Origin: Streptomyces rapamycinicus NRRL 5491
GTDB taxonomy: Bacteria > Actinomycetota > Actinomycetes > Streptomycetales > Streptomycetaceae
Reading direction: 5' to 3'
Assembly: GCF_024298965.1 (NCBI RefSeq)
Contig: NZ_CP085193.1
Location: forward strand, 6,262,001-6,326,000
DNA: 64,000 nucleotides
Shown: positions 26,360 to 37,454 of the stretch, piece after piece
How the letters are laid out: every line of letters begins with the position of its first letter
How positions within the stretch are numbered: the stretch's first letter is position 1
The notes under the pieces: model-generated
Seen by the model: only the letters and a program-made list of their open reading frames with translations
What the model was told of the DNA's origin: nothing
Databases searched by the model: none
Made by a program: the position numbers and the translations under genes

Positions 26360-27454
26360 ATGAACGTCTCGCACTTACTGCCGACACGGCCCGCGCGGCG
26401 CGCACCGGCGGCCCCGCCCCCCAAGGCGGCACCGGCTCCGCCCTCCGCGCCGAAACAACGTGACGCGTTCTTCGACAACGCCAAATATCTGGCGATCGTG
26501 CTGGTCGCGATGGGGCATGCGTGGGAGCCCCTGCGAGGCGGCAGCAGAGCGGCAGCCGCGCTCTATATGACCGTCTACACGTTCCATATGCCGGCGTTCA
26601 TTCTCATCTCCGGGTACTTCTCGCGGAATTTCGATCTCCGGCCGGACCGGCTCAAACGGCTGATCACGGGGGTCGCCGTGCCGTACGTCCTCTTCGAGGT
26701 CGCGTACACCTTCTTCAAACGGTGGGCGGACGACGATCCGTCCTATCCGGTCAGTCTGCTCGACCCCTGGTATCTGACCTGGTTTCTGATCGCGCTCTTC
26801 GTCTGGCGGCTGACCACGCCGCTGTGGCGGATCGCGCGGTGGCCGGTGGCGCTGGCCCTCACCATCGCCGCGCTCGCCGCCTGTTCACCGAACATCGGTG
26901 ACGACCTCGATCTGCAGCGGGTGCTGCAGTTCCTGCCCTTCTTCGTGCTGGGGCTGCACCTGCGGCCCGAGCACTTCCGGATGATGCGGCGGCGCGAGGT
27001 CAGATGGCTGTCGGTGCCGGTGGTCGCGGCCGCCGTGGTCTTCGCCTACTGGGCCGTGCCGCGGATGAACCCGGCGTGGTTCTACCGCCGGGACAGCGCG
27101 CAGGAACTCGGTGCGCCCTGGTGGGTCGGGACGGTCATGACGTTCGCCCTCTTCGGCTGCTCCATGGTGCTCACCGTGTGCTTCCTCGCCTGGGTGCCCC
27201 GGCGCCGGATGTGGTTCACGGTGCTCGGCGCCGGGACGCTGTACGGCTATCTGCTGCACGGCTTCCTCGCCAAGGGCTCCCGCTTCTGGGACTGGTACGA
27301 CCACCCGTGGCTGCACCGGCCGCTGGGGGAGATCGCGGTGACGGCGGTGGCGGTGGCCGTGGTGACGGCCTTGTGCGCGCCGCCCGTACAGCGGGCGTTC
27401 CGGTTCGCGATGGAGCCGCGGATGGAGTGGGCCTTCCGGAGACGCGACGGATGA
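26360..27454 (+). CDS. Membrane acyltransferase (acyltransferase 3 family)
   Basis: A 364-residue integral membrane protein with about ten TM segments. The N-terminal part (about residues 1-32) is a Pro/Ala-rich cytoplasmic extension. The motif FFDNAKYLAIVLVAMGHAWEP contains the His conserved in the family, and FHMPAFILISGYFSRNF follows. These enzymes O-acylate sugars, peptidoglycan or lipids. I chose the ATG at 26360 (GGGAGG nine bases upstream); ATG 26195, in the same frame and with a perfect ribosome site, is an alternative that would add 55 residues. Confidence 0.88.
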   Translation: MNVSHLLPTRPARRAPAAPPPKAAPAPPSAPKQRDAFFDNAKYLAIVLVAMGHAWEPLRGGSRAAAALYMTVYTFHMPAFILISGYFSRNFDLRPDRLKRLITGVAVPYVLFEVAYTFFKRWADDDPSYPVSLLDPWYLTWFLIALFVWRLTTPLWRIARWPVALALTIAALAACSPNIGDDLDLQRVLQFLPFFVLGLHLRPEHFRMMRRREVRWLSVPVVAAAVVFAYWAVPRMNPAWFYRRDSAQELGAPWWVGTVMTFALFGCSMVLTVCFLAWVPRRRMWFTVLGAGTLYGYLLHGFLAKGSRFWDWYDHPWLHRPLGEIAVTAVAVAVVTALCAPPVQRAFRFAMEPRMEWAFRRRDG

Positions 27455-27482
27455 TCGGCGGGCGCCGGTCACGGGAGTGCAC

Positions 27483-30040
<2,558 letters not shown>

Positions 30041-30097
30041 GGACCTCCGTAAGGGCCCGGGAAGCACCGTAAGGACTTCGGGAACGAGACCTCGGCC

Positions 30098-30140
30098 CGG
30101 CCGCCCCGCCTTTGTCCGCCGGGACAAGGCGGGGCGGCCG
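30098..30140 (+). terminator. Terminator after geosmin synthase
   Basis: A long stem: 20 bases (CGGCCGCCCCGCCTTTGTCC) pair with 19 bases (30122-30140) leaving a single bulged T, around a four-base loop. It lies 58 bases beyond the geosmin synthase stop. Three copies of the octamer CCGTAAGG lie between the gene and the hairpin. Confidence 0.85.
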
Positions 30141-30222
30141 CTTGTTGGCCGTCCGGCACGATGCCCGGCGCACGGGGCGGCCTGTTGAATGCCGCGCAGT
30201 CCCCTCGCGCCCTGGAGGTACC

Positions 30223-30522
30223 GTGTCGGCCGCAGCTGAAGATCCCGGCAGCCCGGGCCCCGGCCCGGACCCCGGCGTCGCCCCCGCTTCCGCCTCCGCC
30301 TCCGCCGGGAGAAGAACGCTCCTCCTGCTGCCCGCCATCCCCGCGCTGGCCCTCCTCGCCTCCGTATGGCTGCCGTTCGTCAACGCCGAGCGGCTCTGGT
30401 TCGGGATGCCGTCGCTGTACGTCTGGATCTGCGCCTGGGTGCTCGCGCTCACCCCCGCACTCGCCGCCGTCGAATGGGGCCTGTGGCGCCCCCGCGAGCG
30501 GGCGGGCGGTGAGCGGCGGTGA
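30223..30522 (+). CDS. DUF3311 small membrane protein
   Basis: A 99-residue protein: an Ala/Ser/Pro-rich start, then two TM segments (LLLPAIPALALLASVWLPFVN and a second at YVWICAWVLALTPALAAVEW). The DUF3311 family nearly always precedes a sodium:solute symporter, as here, and is thought to be an accessory subunit. The GTG at 30223 follows GGAGG. Its stop overlaps the symporter start by four bases (GTGA), so translation is coupled. Confidence 0.88.
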   Translation: MSAAAEDPGSPGPGPDPGVAPASASASAGRRTLLLLPAIPALALLASVWLPFVNAERLWFGMPSLYVWICAWVLALTPALAAVEWGLWRPRERAGGERR

Positions 30523-32066
30523 GCGTCGTCCTCGCGGTCTCCCTGCTGGGCATGTGCGCCCTCGCCCTGTGCGGTTTCCTGGGCCGGACCGGCCGCACCA
30601 CCGATCTCGCCGAATGGGCCGTGGGGCAGCGGAACTTCGGCACCCTCGCGATGTGGTTCCTGCAAGCGGGCGAGGTGTTCACCACCTTCAGCTTCCTCGG
30701 CGTCGCCGGGGTCGCGTACGCGGGCGGCAACGCGGCCACGTACGCGATGGTCTACCTGGCCCTGGCCTTCCTCCTGCTCTACTTCATCCAGCCCAGGCTG
30801 TGGCGGCTGGGCGAGCGGCACGGCTATCTGACCCAGGCCGACTACTTCACCCAGCGGTACGGCAGCCCGCTGTACGGCAAGGTCGTCGCCGTCATCGGCC
30901 TGGTCTTCCTGATCCCGTACCTCCAGCTCCAGATCACCGGGCTGGGCATGGTCGTCGGGCTGGTCACCGGCAGTACGGCCTCCGGGCGGCTGAGCATGGT
31001 GCTGGCCTCCGTGCTGACGGCGGCGTTCGTGCTGTGGTCGGGCATCCGGGGGCTCAAGAACAGCGCGTACTTCAAGGACGTGCTGACCCTCGGCGTCATG
31101 CTCGTCCTGGCCATCGCCGTCCCGCTGCACTACACCGGCGGTCTGGGCGAGGTGTTCCGGCAGGTGCACGAGGTCCAGCCGCAGATGCTGACCGTGCACT
31201 CCGGGGAGCGCGACCGGATGTGGTGGACGACCAGCGTGCTGACCTCGGCGCTCGCGGGCGGGCTGATGGCCACGCCGCACCACTGGCCGCCGCTGATGGC
31301 GGCGGGCGGGCCGAGGGCCATCCGCACCAACAACGTCTTCATGCCGCTCTACCAGATCGCGCTGATGGTCCCGATCACCATCGGGTTCACCGGGATGCTG
31401 GTGGCCCGGCCGGGCGGGGACGGGGCCGGGGACCCGGACGGGATTCTGCTGACGCTCGCCCAGGGCGCCCTGCCGGGCTGGGCCACCGGGCTGGTCGTGG
31501 TCGCCGCGGCGGCGTCCGCGATGGTGCCGGCCGGGGCGATGTGCGTCGGCATCTCGACCCTGGTGGCGCGGAACCTGCTGCCCGCCCGCCGGGAGGCGGC
31601 CCGGATGGTGGTCAACCACAGCGTGGTCGTCCTGGCCATCGGGCTCGCGCTCACCCTCGGCATCCTGCGGCCGGGGCTGCTGGCCGACCTCCAGCTGCTC
31701 ACGGTGAGCGGCTTCATCCAGATCGTGCCGGGGCTGCTGGCGGCGATCGGCCGCCGGCGGCTGCTGACCGCCCCGGGGGCGCTGGCGGGCCTGGTGACCG
31801 GTGAGGCGGTGGTGACCTGGCTGACCCTGGCCGAGGTGGAGACCCACCATGTGAACGCGGGCCTGGTCGCGCTGGCGGTCAATGTGCTGGTGGCGGCCGC
31901 CGTGACGGCGCTCTTCCGCCGCCCGGCCGCTTCCCCAACCATGGATTCCGCCCCTGGGGCCCATGAGGACGGTGGGCTCCGTAAGGACAGCGGGCCCCGC
32001 GAGGACCCTGGTCCGAAGACCCGGACCAGCGCAGCGATGACCATCGAGGAAGGCGAGCGACCGTGA
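30519..32066 (+). CDS. Sodium:solute symporter (SSS family)
   Basis: A 515-residue transporter with about 13 TM segments: MSVVLAVSLLGMCALALCGF, then the family stretch EVFTTFSFLGVAGVAYAGGNAATYAMVY, and SGIRGLKNSAYFKDVLTLGVML. The last 50 residues are a hydrophilic tail with GLRKDSGPREDPGP-type repeats. It imports an organic solute with Na+; the adjacent amidase and PucR and IclR regulators suggest an amide, ureide or amino acid. It overlaps both neighbours by four bases, forming a three-gene coupled operon. Confidence 0.93.
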   Translation: MSVVLAVSLLGMCALALCGFLGRTGRTTDLAEWAVGQRNFGTLAMWFLQAGEVFTTFSFLGVAGVAYAGGNAATYAMVYLALAFLLLYFIQPRLWRLGERHGYLTQADYFTQRYGSPLYGKVVAVIGLVFLIPYLQLQITGLGMVVGLVTGSTASGRLSMVLASVLTAAFVLWSGIRGLKNSAYFKDVLTLGVMLVLAIAVPLHYTGGLGEVFRQVHEVQPQMLTVHSGERDRMWWTTSVLTSALAGGLMATPHHWPPLMAAGGPRAIRTNNVFMPLYQIALMVPITIGFTGMLVARPGGDGAGDPDGILLTLAQGALPGWATGLVVVAAAASAMVPAGAMCVGISTLVARNLLPARREAARMVVNHSVVVLAIGLALTLGILRPGLLADLQLLTVSGFIQIVPGLLAAIGRRRLLTAPGALAGLVTGEAVVTWLTLAEVETHHVNAGLVALAVNVLVAAAVTALFRRPAASPTMDSAPGAHEDGGLRKDSGPREDPGPKTRTSAAMTIEEGERP

Positions 32067-33487
32067 CGACGACGGATGACGATCTCTGCTTCAGGACCGC
32101 ACTGGACCTCAGCGCGCTGCTGCGCTCCCGCGAGCTGTCCGCGCGCGAGCTGCTCGAGGCCCATCTGGCCCGTATCGAACGGGTCAACCCGGCCGTCAAC
32201 GCGATCGTCACCCTCGTCGCGGACCGCGCCCGCGAGGCCGCCCGGCAGGCCGATGAGCGGATCGCGGCGGGTGAGGAGCCCGGGCCGCTGCACGGGCTGC
32301 CCATCGCCCACAAGGACCTCCACAACACCGCGGGCATCCGCACCAGCCATGGCTCGCCGCTCGCCGACGGCGTGCCCGACCAGGACGATCTGCTGATCGA
32401 GCGGATACGGGCCGCCGGGGCGATCACCCTCGGCAAGACCAACGTGCCCGAGTTCGGGGCCGGTTCGCACACCTTCAACCCCATATTCGGCGCCACCCAC
32501 AACCCGCACGACCTGGGCCGCAGCGCGGGCGGCAGCAGCGGGGGCGCGGCGGCCGCGCTGGCCTCCGGCATGGTCCCGATCGCGGACGGCAGCGACACCG
32601 GCGGCTCGCTGCGCAACCCGGCCTCGTTCTGCAATGTCGTCGGGCTGCGCCCATCGCCCGGGCGCGTCCCCAACTGGCCCTCCCTCACCGCCTGGGGCAC
32701 CCTCGGCGTCAAGGGGCCGATGGCCCGTACCGTGGCCGACACCGCCCTGCTGCTGTCCGCCATCGCCGGGCCCGACGCGCGGTCGCCGATCGCCCTGGAG
32801 GAGCCCGGCGCCCGCTTCGCCCGCCCCCTGGACCGCGATCTGACGGGGCTGCGGGTGGCCTGGTCGCCGGATCTCGGGGGACTGGTGCCGGTCGAGCCCG
32901 AGGTGGCCGCGGTGGTCGAGTCGGCGGCGGAGGTCTTCACCGGCCTCGGCTGTGCCGTGGAGCGGGCCTGCCCGGACCTGACCGAGGCCGAGGAGGTCTT
33001 CCGTACGCTGCGCGCCTCGGCCTTCGAGGTCGCCTTCGGCGCGCTCATGGACCGCCACCCCGACGGGCTGAAGCGGGCGATCCGGGAGAACGCCGAGGAG
33101 GGGCGCAAGCTCACCGGGCCGGACGTCGGCCGCGCGGAGGTGCTGCACACCCTGCTCTACCACCGCGTCCGGGAGTTCTTCGGCCGCTATGACGTGCTGC
33201 TGCTGCCGGTGAGCCAGGTGGCGCCGTTCGACGTGGGTATCGAGTACCCGACCGAGATCGCCGGGGTGGCCATGGACGACTATCTGGACTGGATGCGCTC
33301 GGCGTATCTGATCAGCTCGACCGGCAGCCCCGCGCTGTCCGTACCGGCCGGGTTCACGCCCGGCGGGCTCCCCGTCGGGGTGCAGATCGTCGGGCCGCAC
33401 CGGGCGGACTTCGCGGTCCTCCAGGTCGGCCACGCCTTCGAGCGGGCCACCGGGCACTGGCGGCGGCGCCCGGCGGGGATCGAGTAG
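32063..33487 (+). CDS. Amidase (amidase signature family)
   Basis: A 474-residue amidohydrolase with the Ser-cisSer-Lys triad: Lys in LPIAHKDLHNTAG (about residue 82), cis-Ser in GRSAGGSSGGAAAALASG (about 158), and nucleophile Ser in DGSDTGGSLRNPASFC (about 182). It is translationally coupled to the symporter (GTGA overlap), implying that the imported compound is an amide that it hydrolyses. The substrate is not deducible from sequence; homologues include enantioselective and aliphatic amidases. Confidence 0.95.
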   Translation: MTTTDDDLCFRTALDLSALLRSRELSARELLEAHLARIERVNPAVNAIVTLVADRAREAARQADERIAAGEEPGPLHGLPIAHKDLHNTAGIRTSHGSPLADGVPDQDDLLIERIRAAGAITLGKTNVPEFGAGSHTFNPIFGATHNPHDLGRSAGGSSGGAAAALASGMVPIADGSDTGGSLRNPASFCNVVGLRPSPGRVPNWPSLTAWGTLGVKGPMARTVADTALLLSAIAGPDARSPIALEEPGARFARPLDRDLTGLRVAWSPDLGGLVPVEPEVAAVVESAAEVFTGLGCAVERACPDLTEAEEVFRTLRASAFEVAFGALMDRHPDGLKRAIRENAEEGRKLTGPDVGRAEVLHTLLYHRVREFFGRYDVLLLPVSQVAPFDVGIEYPTEIAGVAMDDYLDWMRSAYLISSTGSPALSVPAGFTPGGLPVGVQIVGPHRADFAVLQVGHAFERATGHWRRRPAGIE

Positions 33488-33567
33488 CGCACACCCCTGG
33501 ATAATCCGTGCCTTCGAGCATCAGAGTGAACGGGTCCGGGTAGTGCCCCCGGGGACCATTGGCGCTG

Positions 33568-34905
33568 ATGAGCGGAGGAGCCTTGTACGACGACTCCTCG
33601 TACGACGACGCCTCGTACGACGACGCCTCGTACGACGACGCCTCGGACGGGCTGCTTTCGCTGGCCACCAGGGCCGCCGGGCTGGCCGGCGGCCCGGTCA
33701 CCATTGAGGACGACGCGTCCGAGCTGATCACCTACTCCCCCGGCCAGGAGAACTCCGACGACGCGCGCATCGCCACGATCCTCAGCCGCCGGGTGCCCGA
33801 CCGGTACCGCACCCTGCTGCGCACCGAGCATCTGGACGAGCGGCTGGCGGGCTCCTCCGGCCCGTTCTACGCGGATCTGCGCGGTGCCGGGATCCTGCCG
33901 CGCGCGATCATGCCGATCCGGGCCGGTGACACGGCCATCGGCTCCATCTGGGCGATCGTGCCCTCCTCGCCGTCCCCGGAGCAGCGGGCCGCTCTGGAGG
34001 AGTCGGCCGCGTTGCTCGCGCCCCTGCTCGCCCGGCAGGCCGAACGGCGGCTGGCCGCGGACGCGCGGCGGACCGCCGCCGTACGGGCGCTGCTCCGCGG
34101 CGGGGACGAGGCCGTCGAGACGGCCCGTGAGCTTCCGCTGGGGCCGGGACCGCTGGCCGTGGTCGCCGTACGCCCGCTGCCGTCGGCGCTCGCGCCCGGC
34201 CCCGGTCCGTACGACGGTCGGTGTCACGGCGCGTACGACAACCCGTACGCCAACCCTTACGACGATTCGTACGCCGGTTTGTGCGCGGGCCCGGGCGGCC
34301 CGCCCGGCGATCCGCTGCGCCGGGCCCTCGCCGACCTCGACCGCAGGCTCTCCGCGTTCCAGCCCGGTGGGCTCAGCGCGGAGATCGACGGTGTGGGCTA
34401 TGCCGTGGTGCCGGTCGGCGACGAACAGCGGCTGCTGCGGGCCGTGGGGGAGCTGCCGGAGGTGGCGGCCGGCGTCGGCCGCACCGTCCCGGGGCCCGGT
34501 CGGCTCGGCCGCTCACGCGCCGACGCCGAACTGGTGGTCCGGCTGCTCACCCGGCTCGGCGCGACGCGGGAACGCACCGCCCATATCCGCGACGTCCAGC
34601 TGGACGCCCTGCTCATGCGGACCGTGGACCTGGCCGTCGAGGCGGGCCACGATCCGCTGGGCGCGCTCGCGGAGCTGGAGGAGTACGACCGCAGGCGCGG
34701 CACTTCACTGCTGGACAGCGTGGACCGCTATCTGGCTGCCGGAGAGGACGCCCGGCTGGCGGCCCGTCAGCTGCACGTCCACCCCAACACCCTGCGCTAC
34801 CGGCTGCGGCGGGCGCAGGAGATCACCGGGCTCGATCTGAGCGACCCCGCCGCCGCGTTCGACATCCGGCTGAGGCTGCGGCTGCGCGCGCTGCGTCTGC
34901 CGTAG
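33568..34905 (+). CDS. PucR/CdaR family transcriptional regulator
   Basis: A 445-residue regulator with a GAF-like sensor half (DGLLSLATRAAGLAGGPVTIEDDASELITYS, then IMPIRAGDTAIGSIWAIV) and a C-terminal PucR HTH (LDSVDRYLAAGEDARLAARQLHVHPNTLRYRLRRAQEITG). The N-terminus has four YDDAS repeats encoded by a 15-bp tandem repeat; a second Tyr/Asp/Asn-rich insertion (GAYDNPYANPYDDSYAG) interrupts the middle. ATG 33568 and TTG 33583 (with GGAGGAG just upstream) are competing starts; TTG would remove five residues. It lies 80 bases after the amidase and probably senses the catabolic substrate. Confidence 0.92.
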   Translation: MSGGALYDDSSYDDASYDDASYDDASDGLLSLATRAAGLAGGPVTIEDDASELITYSPGQENSDDARIATILSRRVPDRYRTLLRTEHLDERLAGSSGPFYADLRGAGILPRAIMPIRAGDTAIGSIWAIVPSSPSPEQRAALEESAALLAPLLARQAERRLAADARRTAAVRALLRGGDEAVETARELPLGPGPLAVVAVRPLPSALAPGPGPYDGRCHGAYDNPYANPYDDSYAGLCAGPGGPPGDPLRRALADLDRRLSAFQPGGLSAEIDGVGYAVVPVGDEQRLLRAVGELPEVAAGVGRTVPGPGRLGRSRADAELVVRLLTRLGATRERTAHIRDVQLDALLMRTVDLAVEAGHDPLGALAELEEYDRRRGTSLLDSVDRYLAAGEDARLAARQLHVHPNTLRYRLRRAQEITGLDLSDPAAAFDIRLRLRLRALRLP

Positions 34906-34973
34906 GCCCTGACCAGCGGAGCTCATGGAGTGTGAGGGAGCGTCCGACGGATCTTGACGCCTGCGGCGGGCTG

Positions 34974-35102
34974 CTTTCCCCTCCCCGCCCCTTCCCTCAA
35001 CTGGGGCTCCGCCCCAGACCCCGGGGTAGGTCCAGGGGCGGAGCCCCTGCCACGGGGCGGAGCCGCATATCGATGTTGTGGGAAGGGGCGGGAGGGGGAA
35101 AG
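34974..35102. repeat. 129-bp palindromic element with terminal inverted repeats (MITE-like)
   Basis: The ends are 23-base imperfect inverted repeats (34974-34996 begins CTTTCCCCTCCCC; 35080-35102 is its complement, 21 of 23 matching). Inside lie two back-to-back hairpins CTGGGGCtccGCCCCAG and CAGGGGCggaGCCCCTG. It fits the dispersed intergenic repeats of Streptomyces and may act as a terminator for the PucR gene. The right arm recurs near 44690. Confidence 0.7.
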
Positions 35103-35144
35103 ATCCACCGGCCGGCGCCTGGGCCATGACCGGCCGGCCCGGCC

Positions 35145-35307
35145 GCTCCACGGCGGACCGTCTGCCTCCGGCGCTCCACGGCGGACCGTCTGCCTCCGGC
35201 GCTCCACGGCGGACCGTCTGCCTCCGGCGCTCCACGGTGGACCGTCTGTCCCTGGCGCCCGGCGGACCCGTCAGCCCCCGGCGCCCGGCGGACCGTCAGC
35301 CCCCGGC
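35145..35307. repeat. 28-bp tandem repeat array
   Basis: Four 28-bp units (35145-35256; three nearly identical, the fourth diverged), each beginning GCTCCACGGCGGACCGTC, followed by two shortened, diverged units of about 25 bases. No palindrome dominates the unit, and the copies are contiguous, so this is not a CRISPR array. It lies in the 546-base gap before the FAD oxidoreductase gene, with no supported gene. Confidence 0.9.
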
Positions 35308-35451
35308 GACAAGACTCCGTTGCTCCTGGCGGCAAGCCTCCGTTTGTCCCCGGCGACAAGGCCGGGCCGTGCGCTCTCGGCCTCCGGGCCAGTGCGGTGC
35401 CCGGCCCCCTCCCCCGATGATGGCGTTTCACCCATGGGAAGGAGCGCATCC

Positions 35452-36720
35452 GTGCCCACTGCCACCGGTCCGTCCCGCCCACCGCGCAGCGCCGTCGTCA
35501 TCGGCGCGGGCATGGTCGGCCTCGCCACCGCCTGGTCGCTGCGGAACCACGGCGTCGAGGTCACCGTCGTGGAACGGCGCCACCCCGCGGCCGGGGCGTC
35601 CTGGGGGAACGCCGGCTGGCTGTCCCCGGCCCTGACGCTGCCGCTGCCCGAACCGGCGGCGCTCCGCTACGGGCTGCGCAGCCTGGTCTCCCCCGAGTCG
35701 CCCGTCTACATCCCGCCCCGGCCCGACCCCCGGCTCGCCCGCTTCCTGCTCACCTTCACCCGGAACTGCACCCCGCGCCGCTGGCGGGTCCTGGCCGCCA
35801 CCTTCGCCACGCTGAACCGCCATGCGCTGGACGCGTACGACGCGCTCGCGGCGGACGGCGTCGCCGAGCCGACCCGGCCCGCCGAACCCTGTCTGATCGC
35901 GTTCCGCACCCCGGCCGAGCGCGCCGCGATGGTCGAGGAGTTGGAGCACGCCCGCGCGGCCGGTTTCACGATCGCGTACGAGCGGATCGACGGGGACCGG
36001 GCCCGTGCGCTGGAGCCCGCGCTGGGCGACGGCATCGGCGCGGCCGTGGAACTCCACGGCCAGCGCTATCTCAACCCCGGGAACTTCGTCCGCGCCCTCG
36101 CCGACGCGGTGCGCAAGCGTGGCGGCGAGATCCTGGAGCGGACGGAGGTGTCCGGTATCCGGGACCTCGGGCGAGCGGGCGTGGCCGTCACCACCTCGGG
36201 AGGCGAACTCCGCGCGGACGTCGCCGTCGTGGCCACCGGCGCCTGGCTGGATCCGCTGGTCCGCCCGTTCGGGGTCCGGGTGCCGGTCCAGGCCGGACGC
36301 GGCTACAGCTTCAGCGTCCCGGCCGAGGGCGCCCCCACCCGTCCCACCTATCTGGCCGCCCAGAAGGTCGTCTGCACCCCGCTGGGCGAGGGCCGGGTGC
36401 GGGTCGCCGGAATGATGGAGCTGGCCCCCGCGGACCGGCCGGTGGACCCGCGCCGCATACGGGCGATCATCGCGGCGGCCCGTCCGCTGCTACGGGGCAT
36501 CGACTGGGAGGCCCGTACGGACACCTGGGTCGGCGCCCGTCCCTGCACCCCGGACGGACTGCCGCTGATCGGCCCGACCGGCTCGCCGCGCATCTACGTC
36601 AACGGCGGCCACGGCATGTGGGGCGTGGCCCTCGGCCCGCTCAGCGGACGGCTGCTGGCCGACGCCATCGCCACCGGCACCTCCCCGGCCGAACTGGCCC
36701 CGCTGCACCCGCTGCGCTGA
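35452..36720 (+). CDS. FAD-dependent oxidoreductase, D-amino acid dehydrogenase-like (DadA/DAO family)
   Basis: A 422-residue flavoprotein. The N-terminal dinucleotide fold is SAVVIGAGMVGLATAWSLRNHGVEVTVVER, followed by the DadA-type ASWGNAGWLSPALTLPLPEP. The C-terminal part ARPCTPDGLPLIGPT and YVNGGHGMWGVALGPLSGRLLA is the flavin-binding end of the DAO superfamily. The substrate is likely a D-amino acid or other amine; quinone or O2 would be acceptor. I chose the GTG at 35452 because GGAAGGAG lies seven bases upstream. It is separated from the PucR gene by repeats but shares direction. Confidence 0.9.
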   Translation: MPTATGPSRPPRSAVVIGAGMVGLATAWSLRNHGVEVTVVERRHPAAGASWGNAGWLSPALTLPLPEPAALRYGLRSLVSPESPVYIPPRPDPRLARFLLTFTRNCTPRRWRVLAATFATLNRHALDAYDALAADGVAEPTRPAEPCLIAFRTPAERAAMVEELEHARAAGFTIAYERIDGDRARALEPALGDGIGAAVELHGQRYLNPGNFVRALADAVRKRGGEILERTEVSGIRDLGRAGVAVTTSGGELRADVAVVATGAWLDPLVRPFGVRVPVQAGRGYSFSVPAEGAPTRPTYLAAQKVVCTPLGEGRVRVAGMMELAPADRPVDPRRIRAIIAAARPLLRGIDWEARTDTWVGARPCTPDGLPLIGPTGSPRIYVNGGHGMWGVALGPLSGRLLADAIATGTSPAELAPLHPLR

Positions 36721-36814
36721 GCGGATCCTCGCTCCCCGCCCGCTCATGTTTCGGCTCGGCGGTCCCGGAAACCCGCCGTGGTGCGCGACGCGACAACGTC
36801 GAGAGGAGTCACCG

Positions 36815-37273
36815 ATGAGCACCGTGCGGGAGTCCGTCGAGGTTGGGGTTCCGCTCCACACCGCGTACAACCAGTGGACCCAGTTCACCGAGTTCCCGAG
36901 GTTCATGGAAGGCGTGGACCAGGTCACCCAGGTGGACGATCGCCATAACCACTGGGCGACCTCCATTGCCGGTGTGCACCGGGAGTTCGACACCGAGATC
37001 GTGGATCAGCTTCCCGATGAGCGCATCGCCTGGCGCACCACCTCCGGTGATGTCCAGCAGCAGGGTCTGGTCACCTTCGAGCCGGTGGACGAGCGCCACA
37101 CCCGGGTCAATCTGGCCCTGGTCTTCGAGCCGAGCGGGATGGCGGAGAAGGCCGCGGACATGACCGGGACGCTCGACCGGCGGGTGAAGGGGGACCTGCG
37201 GAGGTTCAAGGACTTCATCGAGCACCGTGGTGAGGCGGAAGGTGCCTGGCGCGGCCGGATCTCCCCCGGCTGA
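36815..37273 (+). CDS. SRPBCC family protein
   Basis: A 152-residue START/Bet v1-fold protein: MSTVRESVEVGVPLHTAYNQWTQFTEFPRFMEGVDQV, then ATSIAGVHREFDTEIVDQLPDERIAWRTTSGD, and a C-terminal helix LRRFKDFIEH. These bind hydrophobic ligands; catalysis is not indicated. The ATG at 36815 follows GAGAGGAG. It is followed by a strong terminator, so it is the last gene of its transcript. Confidence 0.9.
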   Translation: MSTVRESVEVGVPLHTAYNQWTQFTEFPRFMEGVDQVTQVDDRHNHWATSIAGVHREFDTEIVDQLPDERIAWRTTSGDVQQQGLVTFEPVDERHTRVNLALVFEPSGMAEKAADMTGTLDRRVKGDLRRFKDFIEHRGEAEGAWRGRISPG

Positions 37274-37344
37274 CCGCACCGCACCGAACCGAACCGATCC
37301 ATAAGCCCGCGAGGGCACGTCCGCGAGGACGAATCCGCAAGTCC

Positions 37345-37379
37345 GTGAGGGCGCCGACCGCACCGGTCGGCGCCCTCAC
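37345..37379 (+). terminator. Strong terminator after SRPBCC gene
   Basis: A perfect 15-bp stem (GTGAGGGCGCCGACC against its complement) with a five-base loop, 71 bases beyond the SRPBCC stop. Confidence 0.9.
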
Positions 37380-37454
37380 GCGCGTCTCCGTGGAGATCGG
37401 ATCCAGCGAGATCAGATCTTGCTCATCCGGTCATACCGGGAGCAAGCTGGAGGT

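Noticed and set aside
35145..35307. CRISPR array
   Set aside because: Repeats are contiguous with no unique spacers, and no cas genes are near.
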